A DNA stretch of 64,000 nt. Origin: Curtobacterium sp. MR_MD2014. GTDB lineage: Bacteria; Actinomycetota; Actinomycetes; Actinomycetales; Microbacteriaceae. Below, piece by piece: positions 28,751 through 36,977 of this stretch. The notes under the pieces were generated by a model, which made no database searches, was not told where the DNA came from, and was given only the letters and a program-made list of their open reading frames with translations. Both the position numbers and the translations under genes were made by a program. The number at the start of each line of letters is the position of its first letter. Position 1 is the stretch's first letter. Location of the stretch: assembly GCF_000772085.1 (NCBI RefSeq), contig NZ_CP009755.1, positions 248,001-312,000 of the forward strand, written 5' to 3'.

Positions 28751-30405
28751 TTGTCGCTGCCTTCCACGAACGCCGCCTGACTGAGCCGGACCACGCCGTC
28801 GGCGTAGGTGGACACCCCGGCGACGTCGGAGCTGACGCCGGTGATGCTGCGGGTCCGGTAGAGGTAGATGATCGGGTCGTCCTGCTGCACCTTCGTGACC
28901 AGCTGGCCGTACAGGTCGGCGCGTTCCTGCTGGTCGGTGGCCTGCGCCGCCCGGGCGATGAGGTCGTCGACCTCGGGGTCGCTGTAGCCCGGGTAGTTGT
29001 TGCCGCCGCCGGTGCCGAGGAACGAGCCGATGTTGCCGTGCGGGTCGACACGGCCCGACCAGCCCAGCTGCAGCGCCTGGAAGTCGCCGCGGGTCTGGTC
29101 GTCGAGCAGCGTCGTGTACTCGACCGGGGTGATCGTGATCGCGAAGCCGCCGGCGCGGGCCTGGGCCTGGAGTGCCTGGGCGAACCGGACGGTGTCGGGG
29201 GTGTTCGTCACCTCCATCTCGATCGGGAACGGTTGCTCGACCCCCGCTTCCTCGAGGAGCTCCTTCGCGCGGTCGGGGTCGTACTCGGGGCACGCCTTGC
29301 TCGCGTCGGTCGCGAAGGCGCTCGTGTCCGGGATCGGGGAGCACGCGACGTCCGCCCACCCGCGGAACACGCTCTGCACGAGCTCGCCGCGGTTGATCGA
29401 CATGGACAGGGCCTGCCGGACCTTCCGCTCGGTGGCGAGCGGGGTGTCGAGCGGCTCCGGGTCGGTGCCGACGCCGTCCTGGTTGGCGAGGTTGATCGTG
29501 ATGCCCTGGTAGCCGAGGGAGCCGGTGCGGAGGACCTCCAGGTCCTTCCGCTCCATCAGGTCGTCGACGTCCTGCGTGGAGATCGTGTCGGCGACCTGGA
29601 CGTCCCCGGACTTCAGGTTCTGTGCGCGGATGCTGGCGTCGGTGATGATCCGGTAGGTGATCCGGTCGAAGTGGGCGCTCGCCGGGTCGTGGTACATCGG
29701 GTCGCGCTCGACGGTGATCGAGGTCTGCGGCACGCGCTCGACGAACTTGTAGGGGCCGATGCAGACCGGGGCGTCCCCGAACCCGTCGCCCTCCTGCTCC
29801 AGTGCCGTCGGCGACATGACCATGCCCGCACGGTCGGCGAGCGCCGCGGTGATCGGGGCGAACGGGGTCGAGTAGCGGATGCGGACGGTGTGGTCGTCCA
29901 CCGCGTCGATGCCCGAGACCGGACCCATCTCGCTCTTCCGGCTCGAGTCGTCCTTCGTCAGGTTCCGCTCGAGCGTCGTCACGACGGCGTCCGCGTCGAA
30001 CGGGGTGCCGTCGGCGAAGCGGTAGCCGGTGTGCACCGGGAACGTGACGGTCTTCCCGCCGTCCGACACCGTCGGCAGCTCGGTCGCGAGCATCGGGATG
30101 ATCGCACCCTCGGCGTCGATGTCGAAGAGCTTCTGGCACATCGTCTCCATGACGTACCGGGTGTACAGCGACGACGAGGTGGTCGGGTCGAGCCGGTCCG
30201 GTTCGGCGGAGAGCGCCATGACGAGGTCACCGCCTTCGCGGACCTGCTGGTCGCCGATCGCGACGGTCGTGACGGTACCGGCGGTGGCGCCACCGGCCTT
30301 CGAGCGTTGGACCGGCACGCACGCGGTGAGCGCGAGCGAGGCGGCCAGGGCGACTGCGGGCACGGCGAGGAGTGTCCGGCGGCGTCGAGCGGGAGTCTGG
30401 GACAT
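28747..30405 (-). CDS. Peptide-binding lipoprotein of the ABC importer
   Basis: 552-aa extracytoplasmic solute-binding protein of SBP_bac_5 type. It has a basic N-terminus, a hydrophobic core and a lipobox LTAC with Cys near residue 29, so it is anchored to the outer face of the membrane. Family features are LDPTTSSSLYTRYVMETMCQ near the start of the mature protein, YRFADGTPFDADAVV, YKFVERVP and a VRQALSMSINR segment. The ATG at 30405 is the first gene of the cassette. Dipeptides or gamma-glutamyl peptides are likely ligands, given the co-transcribed gamma-glutamyltransferase. Confidence 0.9.
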   Translation of the reverse strand: MSQTPARRRRTLLAVPAVALAASLALTACVPVQRSKAGGATAGTVTTVAIGDQQVREGGDLVMALSAEPDRLDPTTSSSLYTRYVMETMCQKLFDIDAEGAIIPMLATELPTVSDGGKTVTFPVHTGYRFADGTPFDADAVVTTLERNLTKDDSSRKSEMGPVSGIDAVDDHTVRIRYSTPFAPITAALADRAGMVMSPTALEQEGDGFGDAPVCIGPYKFVERVPQTSITVERDPMYHDPASAHFDRITYRIITDASIRAQNLKSGDVQVADTISTQDVDDLMERKDLEVLRTGSLGYQGITINLANQDGVGTDPEPLDTPLATERKVRQALSMSINRGELVQSVFRGWADVACSPIPDTSAFATDASKACPEYDPDRAKELLEEAGVEQPFPIEMEVTNTPDTVRFAQALQAQARAGGFAITITPVEYTTLLDDQTRGDFQALQLGWSGRVDPHGNIGSFLGTGGGNNYPGYSDPEVDDLIARAAQATDQQERADLYGQLVTKVQQDDPIIYLYRTRSITGVSSDVAGVSTYADGVVRLSQAAFVEGSDK

Positions 30406-30467
30406 CGTGTTCCTGGAGCTGCTGGTGTGCGTGGTGACTCTTGTGGGGTCACGCTCAGGAGTGCGGT

Positions 30468-30481
30468 GATTGCATACAATC
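30468..30481. promoter_or_regulatory. GntR-type operator of the peptide cassette
   Basis: GATTGCATACAATC is a 14-bp inverted repeat with one mismatched pair and has the TTG-N-ATACAA form used by many GntR/FCD regulators. It lies just downstream of the predicted start site of the leftward promoter and 63 nt before the ATG at 30405, a roadblock position. The cassette's own GntR gene (22611-23312) is the natural candidate. Confidence 0.55.
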
Positions 30482-30498
30482 ACGACTGACAGCGCTCG

Positions 30499-30527
30499 TT
30501 TGTACACAGTGTGTTTCCGGTGTGTAA
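30499..30527 (-). promoter_or_regulatory. Predicted promoter of the peptide cassette
   Basis: On the minus strand TTACAC (30527-30522), a 17-nt spacer and TACAAA (30504-30499) make a plausible sigma-70 promoter in an unusually AT-rich patch. The start site would be near 30492, giving an 87-nt leader before the binding-protein ATG. Overlapping GTGTACAC-like half-sites may add control. Confidence 0.45.
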
Positions 30528-30717
30528 CAGTTCCGCCGACCGCCGGCGCTCGTCTGCACGATTCCCGCCCGGTGTCATGCCCCCGGTCCGGGGGCTGTCC
30601 CGACCGAGGGCCTCCTGCGAACATCGACCCTCGGTGGGTTTCAGGGGCCCGCCGTTCCGAGACACGCACCGCGCCGGCGTCCGACGCCCGCGGCACCACG
30701 AGCAGGGGTTCCACCAC
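30528..30717 (+). other. Remainder of a 312-nt gap, leader of the lectin-M23 gene
   Basis: This stretch of the 30406-30717 gap has no convincing gene. A short hairpin CCGAGGG/CCCTCGG is visible around 30605-30637, and the bases just before the ATG (GAGCAGGGGTTCCACCAC) offer only a weak ribosome site. A rightward promoter is not clear. Confidence 0.4.
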
Positions 30718-31875
30718 ATGATCAGGGCACGGGCGAAGTTCGCTGCGGCCGTCACCGCCGTCGTCATCGCGGCCGCGGGACTCGTCGCCACCGCGTCGCC
30801 GGCGCAGGCCGCGACCACCTACAAGGGCTCGGTGAAGGCCGGCACGACCTTGCAGCCGGGTGACACCATCACCTCGACCAACGGGCAGTTCCGACTCGTG
30901 ATGCAGGGCGACGGCAACCTCGTCGAGTACGGCATCGGCAACGTCGTGCTCTGGGCGTCGAACACCCCGGAGCAGTACGGCGCAGCAGCCGTCGTGCAGA
31001 AGGACGGCCGCCTGTCGCTCGTCCGGAGCGGTCGACTCGTGGCGCAGTGGGGGTCCGCCGGGGCGTCGAAGGACTTCGGTGTCCGCGCGGACGGCGAGCT
31101 GCGGATGCGCAGGACCGACAACGGCATGCTCTGGCGCATCACGGTCGCGCAGAGCAGCGTCCGGTCCGGCAACGAGATCCTGCCCGGCACCGTGCTCCGA
31201 TCGAACCCGGGCGCGGCGCGGACGTTCACGATGCAGACGGACGGCAACCTGGTGCAGTACGTCAGCGGCAAGCCGGTCTGGTCGTCGCAGACCTTCGGCA
31301 ACCCCGGGGCGAGGGCCGCCGTGCAGGCGGACGGCAACCTCGTCGTCTACGCAGCGGGCGGGCGGCGAGCGCTCTGGTCGTCCCGCACGTACGGGCGCGG
31401 TGCCGGGCAGTTGCTCGTCCAGGTCGACTCGAACGTCGTCCTGTACGGCGGCTCCGACACGCGGACCTGGTCGACGAAGCCCGTGACCGGTCTGCTCTGG
31501 CCGGTGAACGGGACGACCATCTCCGGCCGCTACGGTGACGACCGCGGGGCGGGGCACGTCCCCCGGTACCACCAGGGCACGGATGCCCCCGTGCGGGTCG
31601 GCACCCCGGTGTACTCGTCAGGTCGGGGCACGGTGACGACGGTGGTCCGCGACAACCCGAGCTACGGCAACTACGTCGTCGTCTCCTACGGCCTGACCAC
31701 CGTCCTGACCGCGCACCTGAGCGAGATCGGTGTGACCAAGGGCCAGATGGTGGGCATCGGCAAGCAGCTCGGCAAGTCGGGCAACACCGGGCAGTCCACC
31801 GGTCCGCACGTGCACGTCGAGACCCGCGTGAACGGCACGCTGAAGGACCCGCTGTCGTTGCTCTCGTTCCGCTGA
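30718..31875 (+). CDS. Secreted M23 peptidase with bulb-type lectin repeats
   Basis: 385-aa exported protein. A signal peptide (MIRARAKF then a hydrophobic core, cleavage near AQA-AT at residue 31) is followed by beta-prism lectin repeats with the mannose-site pattern QxDxNLVxY: MQGDGNLVEY at 62-71, MQTDGNLVQY at 172-181, VQADGNLVVY at 202-211 and a decayed VQVDSNVVLY at 234-243. The C-terminal 110 residues are an M23 endopeptidase with His285 and Asp289 (HQGTD) and His364-x-His366 (GPHVHVE) as zinc/catalytic residues. The lectin part may target the enzyme to a mannose-containing wall or host glycan. Confidence 0.88.
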   Translation: MIRARAKFAAAVTAVVIAAAGLVATASPAQAATTYKGSVKAGTTLQPGDTITSTNGQFRLVMQGDGNLVEYGIGNVVLWASNTPEQYGAAAVVQKDGRLSLVRSGRLVAQWGSAGASKDFGVRADGELRMRRTDNGMLWRITVAQSSVRSGNEILPGTVLRSNPGAARTFTMQTDGNLVQYVSGKPVWSSQTFGNPGARAAVQADGNLVVYAAGGRRALWSSRTYGRGAGQLLVQVDSNVVLYGGSDTRTWSTKPVTGLLWPVNGTTISGRYGDDRGAGHVPRYHQGTDAPVRVGTPVYSSGRGTVTTVVRDNPSYGNYVVVSYGLTTVLTAHLSEIGVTKGQMVGIGKQLGKSGNTGQSTGPHVHVETRVNGTLKDPLSLLSFR

Positions 31876-31906
31876 GCCCCGCTCTGCGCGGACCTAGGCT
31901 GGGCGG

Positions 31907-32530
31907 ATGCAGCGCCACGACGCCGAGTCGGTCCTCGCCGCCCTCGCCAGGACCCCGGGTGACGTCGCGGGTGCCCGGCGCGTCGCCCGACGGTTCGCCG
32001 ACGTCGACGCCGGGGAGCGCTCGGCGCTGCTGTGGAGCGAGGACGCGGGAGCGCGGCTGGTCGCCGTGCTGCTGCTGGTGCAGGCGATGCGCGCGCACCC
32101 CGACCCCGAGCTGACCGACGAGTACCTCGCCGCGGCGAAGGCCGAGCGGTTCGAGGACACGGTCCTGGTGGACGTCGCGGCCGAGGAGCTCGTCGGTGTC
32201 CCGCTCGTCGGCACCTCGACCGGCCCGCTGTTCGCGCTCGCGAAGTCCGACGTGGCGACGGTCCGCCGGATCGCCGTCGTCGCGACGCTCGCCTTCGTCA
32301 AGCAGGGGGACGCCGAGGTGCCGCTCGCGATCGCCGGTCGGCTGGTCCGGGAGCGCAGCGACACCGTGCAGTCCGCGCTCGGGTGGGTCCTCCGCGAAAC
32401 CGGGAAGCGCGCCTCGGAGCCGGCGCTCGTGGCCTTCCTCGAGCGGAACGGCCGCTTCCTGTCGACGGCGGCCCGGGCGACCGCGACCGAGCACCTGCCG
32501 CCGGCCGAACGGGACCGCCTGCGCGGCTGA
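31907..32530 (+). CDS. AlkD-like DNA alkylation repair protein
   Basis: 207-aa all-helical protein of the AlkD/HEAT-like DNA glycosylase family, which removes N3- and N7-alkylated purines. The diagnostic C-terminal segment is present: VRRIAVVATLAFVKQGD, LGWVLRETGKR and FLERNGRFLSTAARATATE followed by a PPAERDRL end. At 207 aa it is a little shorter than Bacillus AlkD (237). The ATG at 31907 is 6 nt after TAGGCT (31895-31900) and lacks a ribosome site, so it should be a leaderless, independently transcribed gene. Confidence 0.8.
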   Translation: MQRHDAESVLAALARTPGDVAGARRVARRFADVDAGERSALLWSEDAGARLVAVLLLVQAMRAHPDPELTDEYLAAAKAERFEDTVLVDVAAEELVGVPLVGTSTGPLFALAKSDVATVRRIAVVATLAFVKQGDAEVPLAIAGRLVRERSDTVQSALGWVLRETGKRASEPALVAFLERNGRFLSTAARATATEHLPPAERDRLRG

Positions 32531-32547
32531 CGACGCACCCTCGCGAA

Positions 32548-32607
32548 ACGCAACGACGGCGACTGCTCGCAGCGCTGTACCGTTGCGAGCAGCCGCCGAC
32601 GTTGCGT
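32548..32607. repeat. 60-nt ACGCAAC hairpin element, copy A
   Basis: The outer arms ACGCAACG (32548-32555) and CGTTGCGT (32600-32607) and inner arms CTGCTCGCA (32563-32571) and TGCGAGCAG (32584-32592) build a 60-nt hairpin with 22 paired positions and a 12-nt loop. It lies between convergent genes. Its sequence matches copy B at 52609-52668 at 49 of 60 positions, including the GCGCTGTA of the loop. Confidence 0.8.
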
Positions 32608-32653
32608 CTTGCGGAACCGGCGGAACCCGGCCGGGCCGCCGGGTCGCCGGGCC

Positions 32654-33484
32654 TCAGTGCGCGAAGACGTCGTCCAGCGTCCAGGTCGCCAGGCCGCGCT
32701 CCTCGAGCAGCTCGTGCAGCCTCGGGAGTGCCCCGATCGTGCCGGGGAAGTTCGCGTGTCCGATGACGATGTGTGCCGGCTGGAACCACTGCTCCGCGAA
32801 GCCGACGATCTGCTCCGCCGTGATGTCGCCCGAGTCCGCGAGCGTCCCGTACCAGAGGAGCGGGGTCGAGTAGCCGACGGCCGCCGCGGCACGGTCCACC
32901 CGCGCGTCGTGGTACCCGAAGGGCGGTCGGAAGTACGGGCGGGCGTCGACGCCGAACGTCCGCTCGAGGAACGCGTGGTTGCGCATCAGTTCGTCCTGGA
33001 TCGCCTGGTCGCCGAGCTTCGTCAGCGCGGGGTGGCTCCACGTGTGGTTGCCGAGCTGCACCTGCCCGGAGTCGACGAGCGGCCGCAGCAGGTCGGCGTG
33101 CTCGGTCCACGACGGTCGGTCCCCGTTCACGAAGAACGTCAGGCGCGTCCCGGTCTCGGCGGCGAAGCGGGCGTAGGCCTCGACGACCTCGGGTGATGCC
33201 CCGTCGTCCACGGTCCACGCGATCCCCGGCGTGCCCTCCGGCAGACCCGTGATCGTGCCGCCGGGCAGGGGGACCCGCGTCAGCGCCGGCCTCGTCGGGG
33301 TCGGGGTCGGCGTGGGTGTGGGTGTGGGTGTCGGTGTCGGGGTCGGGGCGGCCGTCGAGCGCGTGGGGGTGGCAGACGTCGGCCTCGCGGGCCGGTCACC
33401 ACCGGAACAGGCAGCGAGGACCGCGGCCGCCAGGGTGCCGGTCGCCCCGGCGAGGATCGTCCGGCGGGTGGTGCTGTGGTCCAT
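32654..33484 (-). CDS. Polysaccharide deacetylase family lipoprotein
   Basis: 276-aa exported NodB-type carbohydrate esterase. The N-terminus has TTRRTILAGATGTLAAAVLAAC, a lipobox with Cys near residue 26 and an RR pair that could use Tat. A Thr-Pro repeat linker (about 48-65) separates the anchor from the NodB domain. The motifs are TVDDG in place of TFDDG, NHTWSHP with the two metal-binding His, RPPFGY, and IGHAN near the end. It probably deacetylates peptidoglycan or another wall glycan. The linker is encoded by GGGTGT/GGTGTC-type hexamers (33294-33350) that could vary in number. Confidence 0.85.
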   Translation of the reverse strand: MDHSTTRRTILAGATGTLAAAVLAACSGGDRPARPTSATPTRSTAAPTPTPTPTPTPTPTPTPTRPALTRVPLPGGTITGLPEGTPGIAWTVDDGASPEVVEAYARFAAETGTRLTFFVNGDRPSWTEHADLLRPLVDSGQVQLGNHTWSHPALTKLGDQAIQDELMRNHAFLERTFGVDARPYFRPPFGYHDARVDRAAAAVGYSTPLLWYGTLADSGDITAEQIVGFAEQWFQPAHIVIGHANFPGTIGALPRLHELLEERGLATWTLDDVFAH

Positions 33485-33540
33485 CGGCCCCAGCCTGCCG
33501 ACCGGGCGGGCGCCGGCGCATCCGCACGCCGGAGGAGTCG

Positions 33541-33638
33541 CGGTGGCCGACCGGCCACCGGTGCGGACGGGAGGCCCGCCCCACCGCCGCCCGCAGCGCG
33601 CGTGGAGGACGGGGCTGGGAGGCCACCACGGGGCGGGC
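33541..33638. repeat. Intergenic hairpins, partly GGGAGGC family
   Basis: CGGTGGCCG (33541-33549) pairs with CGGCCACCG (33552-33560), a tight palindrome. Then GGACGGGAGGCCCGCCCC begins a second structure in which GCCCGCCCC (33574-33582) pairs with GGGGCGGGC (33630-33638). The GGACGGGAGGC start links it to the hairpin family at 42964. It separates divergent genes, so a terminator role is not obvious. Confidence 0.6.
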
Positions 33639-33706
33639 GCGTACCGAGGAGGTCACGTGAGCCGTGCCTCCCGGCCGGCCCGAAGCAACGACGAGAGGAA
33701 CGCGAC

Positions 33707-34897
33707 GTGCGCGCACTCACCTGGCAGGGCACCGAGAAGGTGTCCGTCGAGACCGTCCCCGACCCGACGATCCAGGAGCCGACCGACGCGATCGTGCGGA
33801 TCACCTCGACGGCGATCTGCGGCTCCGACCTGCACCTGTACCGGGTCCTCGGCCCGTACATCGACAAGGGCGACGTCCTCGGCCACGAGCCCATGGGCAT
33901 CGTCGAGGAGGTCGGCTCCGCCGTCACGAACCTCAAGGTCGGCGACCGCGTCGTCGTGCCGTTCAACATCTCCTGCGGCCACTGCTGGATGTGCCAGCAC
34001 GGCTTCCAGTCGCAGTGCGAGACCACCCAGGTGAAGGAGTACGGCACCGGTGCCTCGCTCTTCGGGTACACGAAGATGTACGGCCAGGTCCCCGGTGGCC
34101 AGGCCGAGTACCTCCGCGTGCCGCACGCCGACTACGGGCCCATCAAGGTGCCGGACACCGGGGCGGACGACCAGTGGCTCTTCATGAGCGACATCATCCC
34201 GACCGCGTGGCAGGCCGTGCAGTACGCCGAGGTCCCCGAGGGCGGCACGCTCGCGGTGCTCGGTCTCGGTCCGGTCGGCCAGTTCGCCGCACGCATCGGC
34301 AAGCACCTCGGGTACCGGGTCCTCGCCGTCGACCCCGAGCAGGTCCGCCGCGACCTCGGGGCGAAGCACGGCATCGAGGTGTTCGACCTCGACGACGACA
34401 TGGTGTCGAAGCTGATCGACCTCACCGACGGGCGCGGCCCGGACGGCGTCGTCGACGCGGTCGGCATGGAGGCGCACGGCAACCCCGTCGCCGGGTTCGC
34501 GCAGCGCGCGGCCGGGCTGCTGCCCGACAAGCTCGCGCAGAAGGCCATCGAGACCGCGGGCGTCGACCGCCTGGCGGCGGTGCACGCGGCGATCGACCTC
34601 GTCCGCCGAGGCGGCACGGTCTCGCTGTCCGGTGTCTACGGCGGCATGGCCGACCCGATGCCGATGATGACCCTCTTCGACAAGCAGATCACGATCCGCG
34701 AGGGACAGTGCAACGTCCGCCGCTGGGTCGACGACCTCATGCCGCTCGTGTCCGACCCCTCGGACCCGCTCGGCACCCTCGACCTCACCACGCACCGGGT
34801 CTCGCTCGAGGACGCCCCGGAGATGTACTCGGTCTTCCAGAAGAAGGAGGACGGCTGCATCAAGGTCGTGCTCGACCCGTCGATGGCCGCGGCCTGA
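33707..34897 (+). CDS. Zinc-dependent dehydrogenase, glutathione-independent FDH-like
   Basis: 396-aa medium-chain dehydrogenase resembling glutathione-independent formaldehyde dehydrogenase. Catalytic-zinc residues are in AICGSDLHLYR near residue 38 and LGHEPMGIVEEVG near 62; the structural-zinc loop is SCGHCWMCQHGFQSQC. A Rossmann motif LGLGPVGQFAARIG is near 184, with Asp in AVDPEQ. The family's long insert (AGLLPDKLAQKAIETAGVDRL) is present. The GTG at 33707 has GAGAGGAA upstream. Substrates may be formaldehyde or other aldehydes and alcohols. A 28-nt gap separates it from the epimerase-like gene. Confidence 0.85.
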   Translation: MRALTWQGTEKVSVETVPDPTIQEPTDAIVRITSTAICGSDLHLYRVLGPYIDKGDVLGHEPMGIVEEVGSAVTNLKVGDRVVVPFNISCGHCWMCQHGFQSQCETTQVKEYGTGASLFGYTKMYGQVPGGQAEYLRVPHADYGPIKVPDTGADDQWLFMSDIIPTAWQAVQYAEVPEGGTLAVLGLGPVGQFAARIGKHLGYRVLAVDPEQVRRDLGAKHGIEVFDLDDDMVSKLIDLTDGRGPDGVVDAVGMEAHGNPVAGFAQRAAGLLPDKLAQKAIETAGVDRLAAVHAAIDLVRRGGTVSLSGVYGGMADPMPMMTLFDKQITIREGQCNVRRWVDDLMPLVSDPSDPLGTLDLTTHRVSLEDAPEMYSVFQKKEDGCIKVVLDPSMAAA

Positions 34898-34925
34898 TGA
34901 CCGCCCGTCCGCTGCGGGTGCGCTG

Positions 34926-35984
34926 ATGCGCGTCGTCGTGGTCGGGGCGACCGGCAACGTCGGGACCGCGGTGCTGCGACGGCTCGCGGCTGCGCGGCTC
35001 ACCGGTGACGGCCGCGCGGGCGACGAGGACGGCCTGCGGGTCGTCGGCGTCGCCCGCCGGGTGCCGGACGCCCGGGTCGCGCCGTACGACGTCGCCGTGT
35101 GGCACGCGGTCGACGTCGGTGGTCCGCGCGCCGTGGACGAGCTGACGGCGGTGTTCCAGGGTGCCGACGCCGTGGTGCACCTGGCGTGGGCACTGCAGCC
35201 GACGCACGACATCCCGGCGCAGCACCGAACGAACGTCACCGGGACGGCGAACGTGCTCGCGGCGGTCGCCCGGGCCGGCGTCGGGCAGGTCGTCGTGTCC
35301 TCGTCGGTCGGCGCTTACCGCGGCGTCGACGTCGAGGGCAAGCGGACCCCGGTGGACGAGTCGTTCCCCGCCACCGGCATCCAGACCGCCACCTACTCGA
35401 TCCACAAGGCCGAGAACGAAGCCGCTCTCGACGTGTTCGCGTCGCAGCACCCCGGGGTCGTCGTCACGCGGCTCCGACCCGGACTGGTGTTCCAGCGCGG
35501 GGTCGCGGCCGAGCTCCGGGGGCTGTTCCTCGGGCACCTCGTGCCGATGTCGATCGTCCGGGCGGCTCGGTTCGCGGTGCTGCCGCTGCCGCTGCCGTTC
35601 GTGTTCCAGGCCGTGCACGCCGACGACCTGGCGGACGCGTTCTGGCGGACGATCGACCGACGTGCGGCCGGGGCGTTCAACATCGCGGCGACGCCGGTGC
35701 TCACCCCGCCACGCATGGCCCGGGCAGCGGGGATGCTCGGGGCGGTGCGGGTACCGCTCCGGCTGCTGCGCGGGATCGTCACGCTGACCTGGCGGCTCCG
35801 GCTCCAACCGACGGACGCCGGGTGGCTCGACATCGCCGCCGGCGTGCCGATCATGCGGACCGACCGGGCTCGGCGCGAGCTCGGGTGGGTGCCGCAGCAC
35901 ACGGCGGAGGACGCGCTGCGCGAGCTCGTCGGCGGTTTCGCGGACGGGGCGAACGTCGAGGCGTCCGGGCCCCTGCGCGGCTGA
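34926..35984 (+). CDS. NAD-dependent epimerase/dehydratase family protein
   Basis: 352-aa extended SDR with VVVGATGNVGTAVLRRL at the N-terminus, VHLAWALQPTHD, and catalytic Ser (VSSSVGAY) with YSIHKAENE, so Tyr and Lys are present with spacing three. The C-terminal part (FVFQAVHADDLADAF, then AFNIAATPVLTP) is typical of substrate-binding domains in sugar-nucleotide epimerases. The substrate is not predictable. It follows the formaldehyde-dehydrogenase-like gene closely and is probably co-transcribed. Confidence 0.82.
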   Translation: MRVVVVGATGNVGTAVLRRLAAARLTGDGRAGDEDGLRVVGVARRVPDARVAPYDVAVWHAVDVGGPRAVDELTAVFQGADAVVHLAWALQPTHDIPAQHRTNVTGTANVLAAVARAGVGQVVVSSSVGAYRGVDVEGKRTPVDESFPATGIQTATYSIHKAENEAALDVFASQHPGVVVTRLRPGLVFQRGVAAELRGLFLGHLVPMSIVRAARFAVLPLPLPFVFQAVHADDLADAFWRTIDRRAAGAFNIAATPVLTPPRMARAAGMLGAVRVPLRLLRGIVTLTWRLRLQPTDAGWLDIAAGVPIMRTDRARRELGWVPQHTAEDALRELVGGFADGANVEASGPLRG

Positions 35985-36019
35985 GGGACGCGGGCCCGGC
36001 CCGTGGCGGGACCCGGGGT

Positions 36020-36090
36020 ACCTGGTGGGACCGGGCGTCCCTGGTGGAACCGGGCGTACCTGGTGGGACGGTTCCACCAGGTACGCCCGG
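36020..36090. repeat. 19-bp tandem repeats ending in a 17-bp hairpin
   Basis: ACCTGGTGGGACCGGGCGT (36020-36038) is followed by a near copy at 36039-36057 and a partial third at 36058-36069. The last unit pairs with an inverted copy: CCGGGCGTACCTGGTGG (36050-36066) and CCACCAGGTACGCCCGG (36074-36090), a perfect 17-bp stem with a 7-nt loop. It can terminate the epimerase transcript. Confidence 0.85.
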
Positions 36091-36181
36091 AAAACCCTGC
36101 CATGGCACCTGTTCCGGGGAGCACCGGGCGCGCTACGCTCCAGCCCAGGGCGCGACCGTGCCCGGCGGGGGAGGAGCTGAC

Positions 36182-36529
36182 ATGGCGATCGACGACTTCG
36201 GGGCCCCGGGCGGGGAGACCCACAACCCGCTGATCCCGCCCGTGTACGACCTGGTCTGGACCCTCGTGGCCGTCGGCGGCATCGTCACGCTCCTCGGCGT
36301 CGTCGCGGTGATCGTCCTCGTCGTGCACCGGTCCCGACGGATGGCCGCTCGTGGACAGGACCCCCTGACCCTGCAGGAGGACCTGGCGTACCGCGCGGCG
36401 CAGAGCGCAGCGTTCGCTCCGGCGGTCTCCCGAGAGCACCGGCTCGCCGAGCTCGACGACCTGCACCGCAGGGGCCTCATCACCGACGACGAGCGCCGGG
36501 ACGCCCGGGCCGAGGCGCTCCGCGCGTAA
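36182..36529 (+). CDS. SHOCT domain membrane protein
   Basis: 115-aa protein with one transmembrane helix (LVWTLVAVGGIVTLLGVVAV, about 25-48) and a C-terminal SHOCT domain (HRLAELDDLHRRGLITDDE, about 83-113). SHOCT is a short helical module often found at protein ends and thought to mediate oligomerisation. GGGGGAGGAGCTGAC gives a strong ribosome site before the ATG at 36182, and TACGCT at 36132-36137 is a likely -10. Function unknown. Confidence 0.8.
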   Translation: MAIDDFGAPGGETHNPLIPPVYDLVWTLVAVGGIVTLLGVVAVIVLVVHRSRRMAARGQDPLTLQEDLAYRAAQSAAFAPAVSREHRLAELDDLHRRGLITDDERRDARAEALRA

Positions 36530-36538
36530 CCTGGCCGG

Positions 36539-36973
36539 GTGTCGCCGACGAGCCCGCTGCTGCCGACGGACCTGCTGGGCGACTGGACGCTCCGCCGGAC
36601 GGTCGACGACCGCCTCGCGGGTGTGACCGGCACCGTCACCGGGTCGACGACCCTGACGCTGACGACCCCGGACGAGGTGCGCTGGGACGAGTCCGGCACC
36701 ATGACGTTCGACGGCCGCGTGGTGCCGGTGTCCCGGACCCTCGTCGTGCGCCGGGGCCCTGACGGCCGGTGGACGGTGCACTTCGCCGACGGCCGGGTCT
36801 TCCACGACTGGGTGTGGGGCACCACGGTCGAGCACGCGTGCGCGCCCGACGACTACACGGGCGTGCTCGACGGGGACGCCGAGCGCTGGACCGTCCGGTG
36901 GCGGGCACGCGGCCCGGCGAAGGACCACCGGCTCGACAGCGTCCTGCAGCGTCGGTCCACCACGGCAGACTGA
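36539..36973 (+). CDS. DUF6314 family protein
   Basis: 144-aa soluble protein matching the DUF6314 pattern: an N-terminal LLGDWTLRRTVDD, a central strand set with WDESGTM, then HFADGRVFHDW, an H-x-C-x-x-D-x-Y element (HACAPDDYTG) and GPAKDHRLDS near the end. This looks like a small calycin-like beta barrel. Function is unknown. The GTG at 36539 lies 6 nt after TAACCT (36527-36532), so it probably has a leaderless promoter inside the SHOCT gene's end. Confidence 0.75.
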   Translation: MSPTSPLLPTDLLGDWTLRRTVDDRLAGVTGTVTGSTTLTLTTPDEVRWDESGTMTFDGRVVPVSRTLVVRRGPDGRWTVHFADGRVFHDWVWGTTVEHACAPDDYTGVLDGDAERWTVRWRARGPAKDHRLDSVLQRRSTTAD

Positions 36974-36977
36974 GCGC

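Noticed and set aside
33294..33350. Short GGGTGT repeats as a CRISPR or regulatory array.
   Set aside because: They are in frame inside a gene and encode a Thr-Pro linker; there are no spacers.
36003..36233. Small open frame across the 19-bp repeats.
   Set aside because: It only translates the repeats and hairpin and then runs into the SHOCT gene in another frame.
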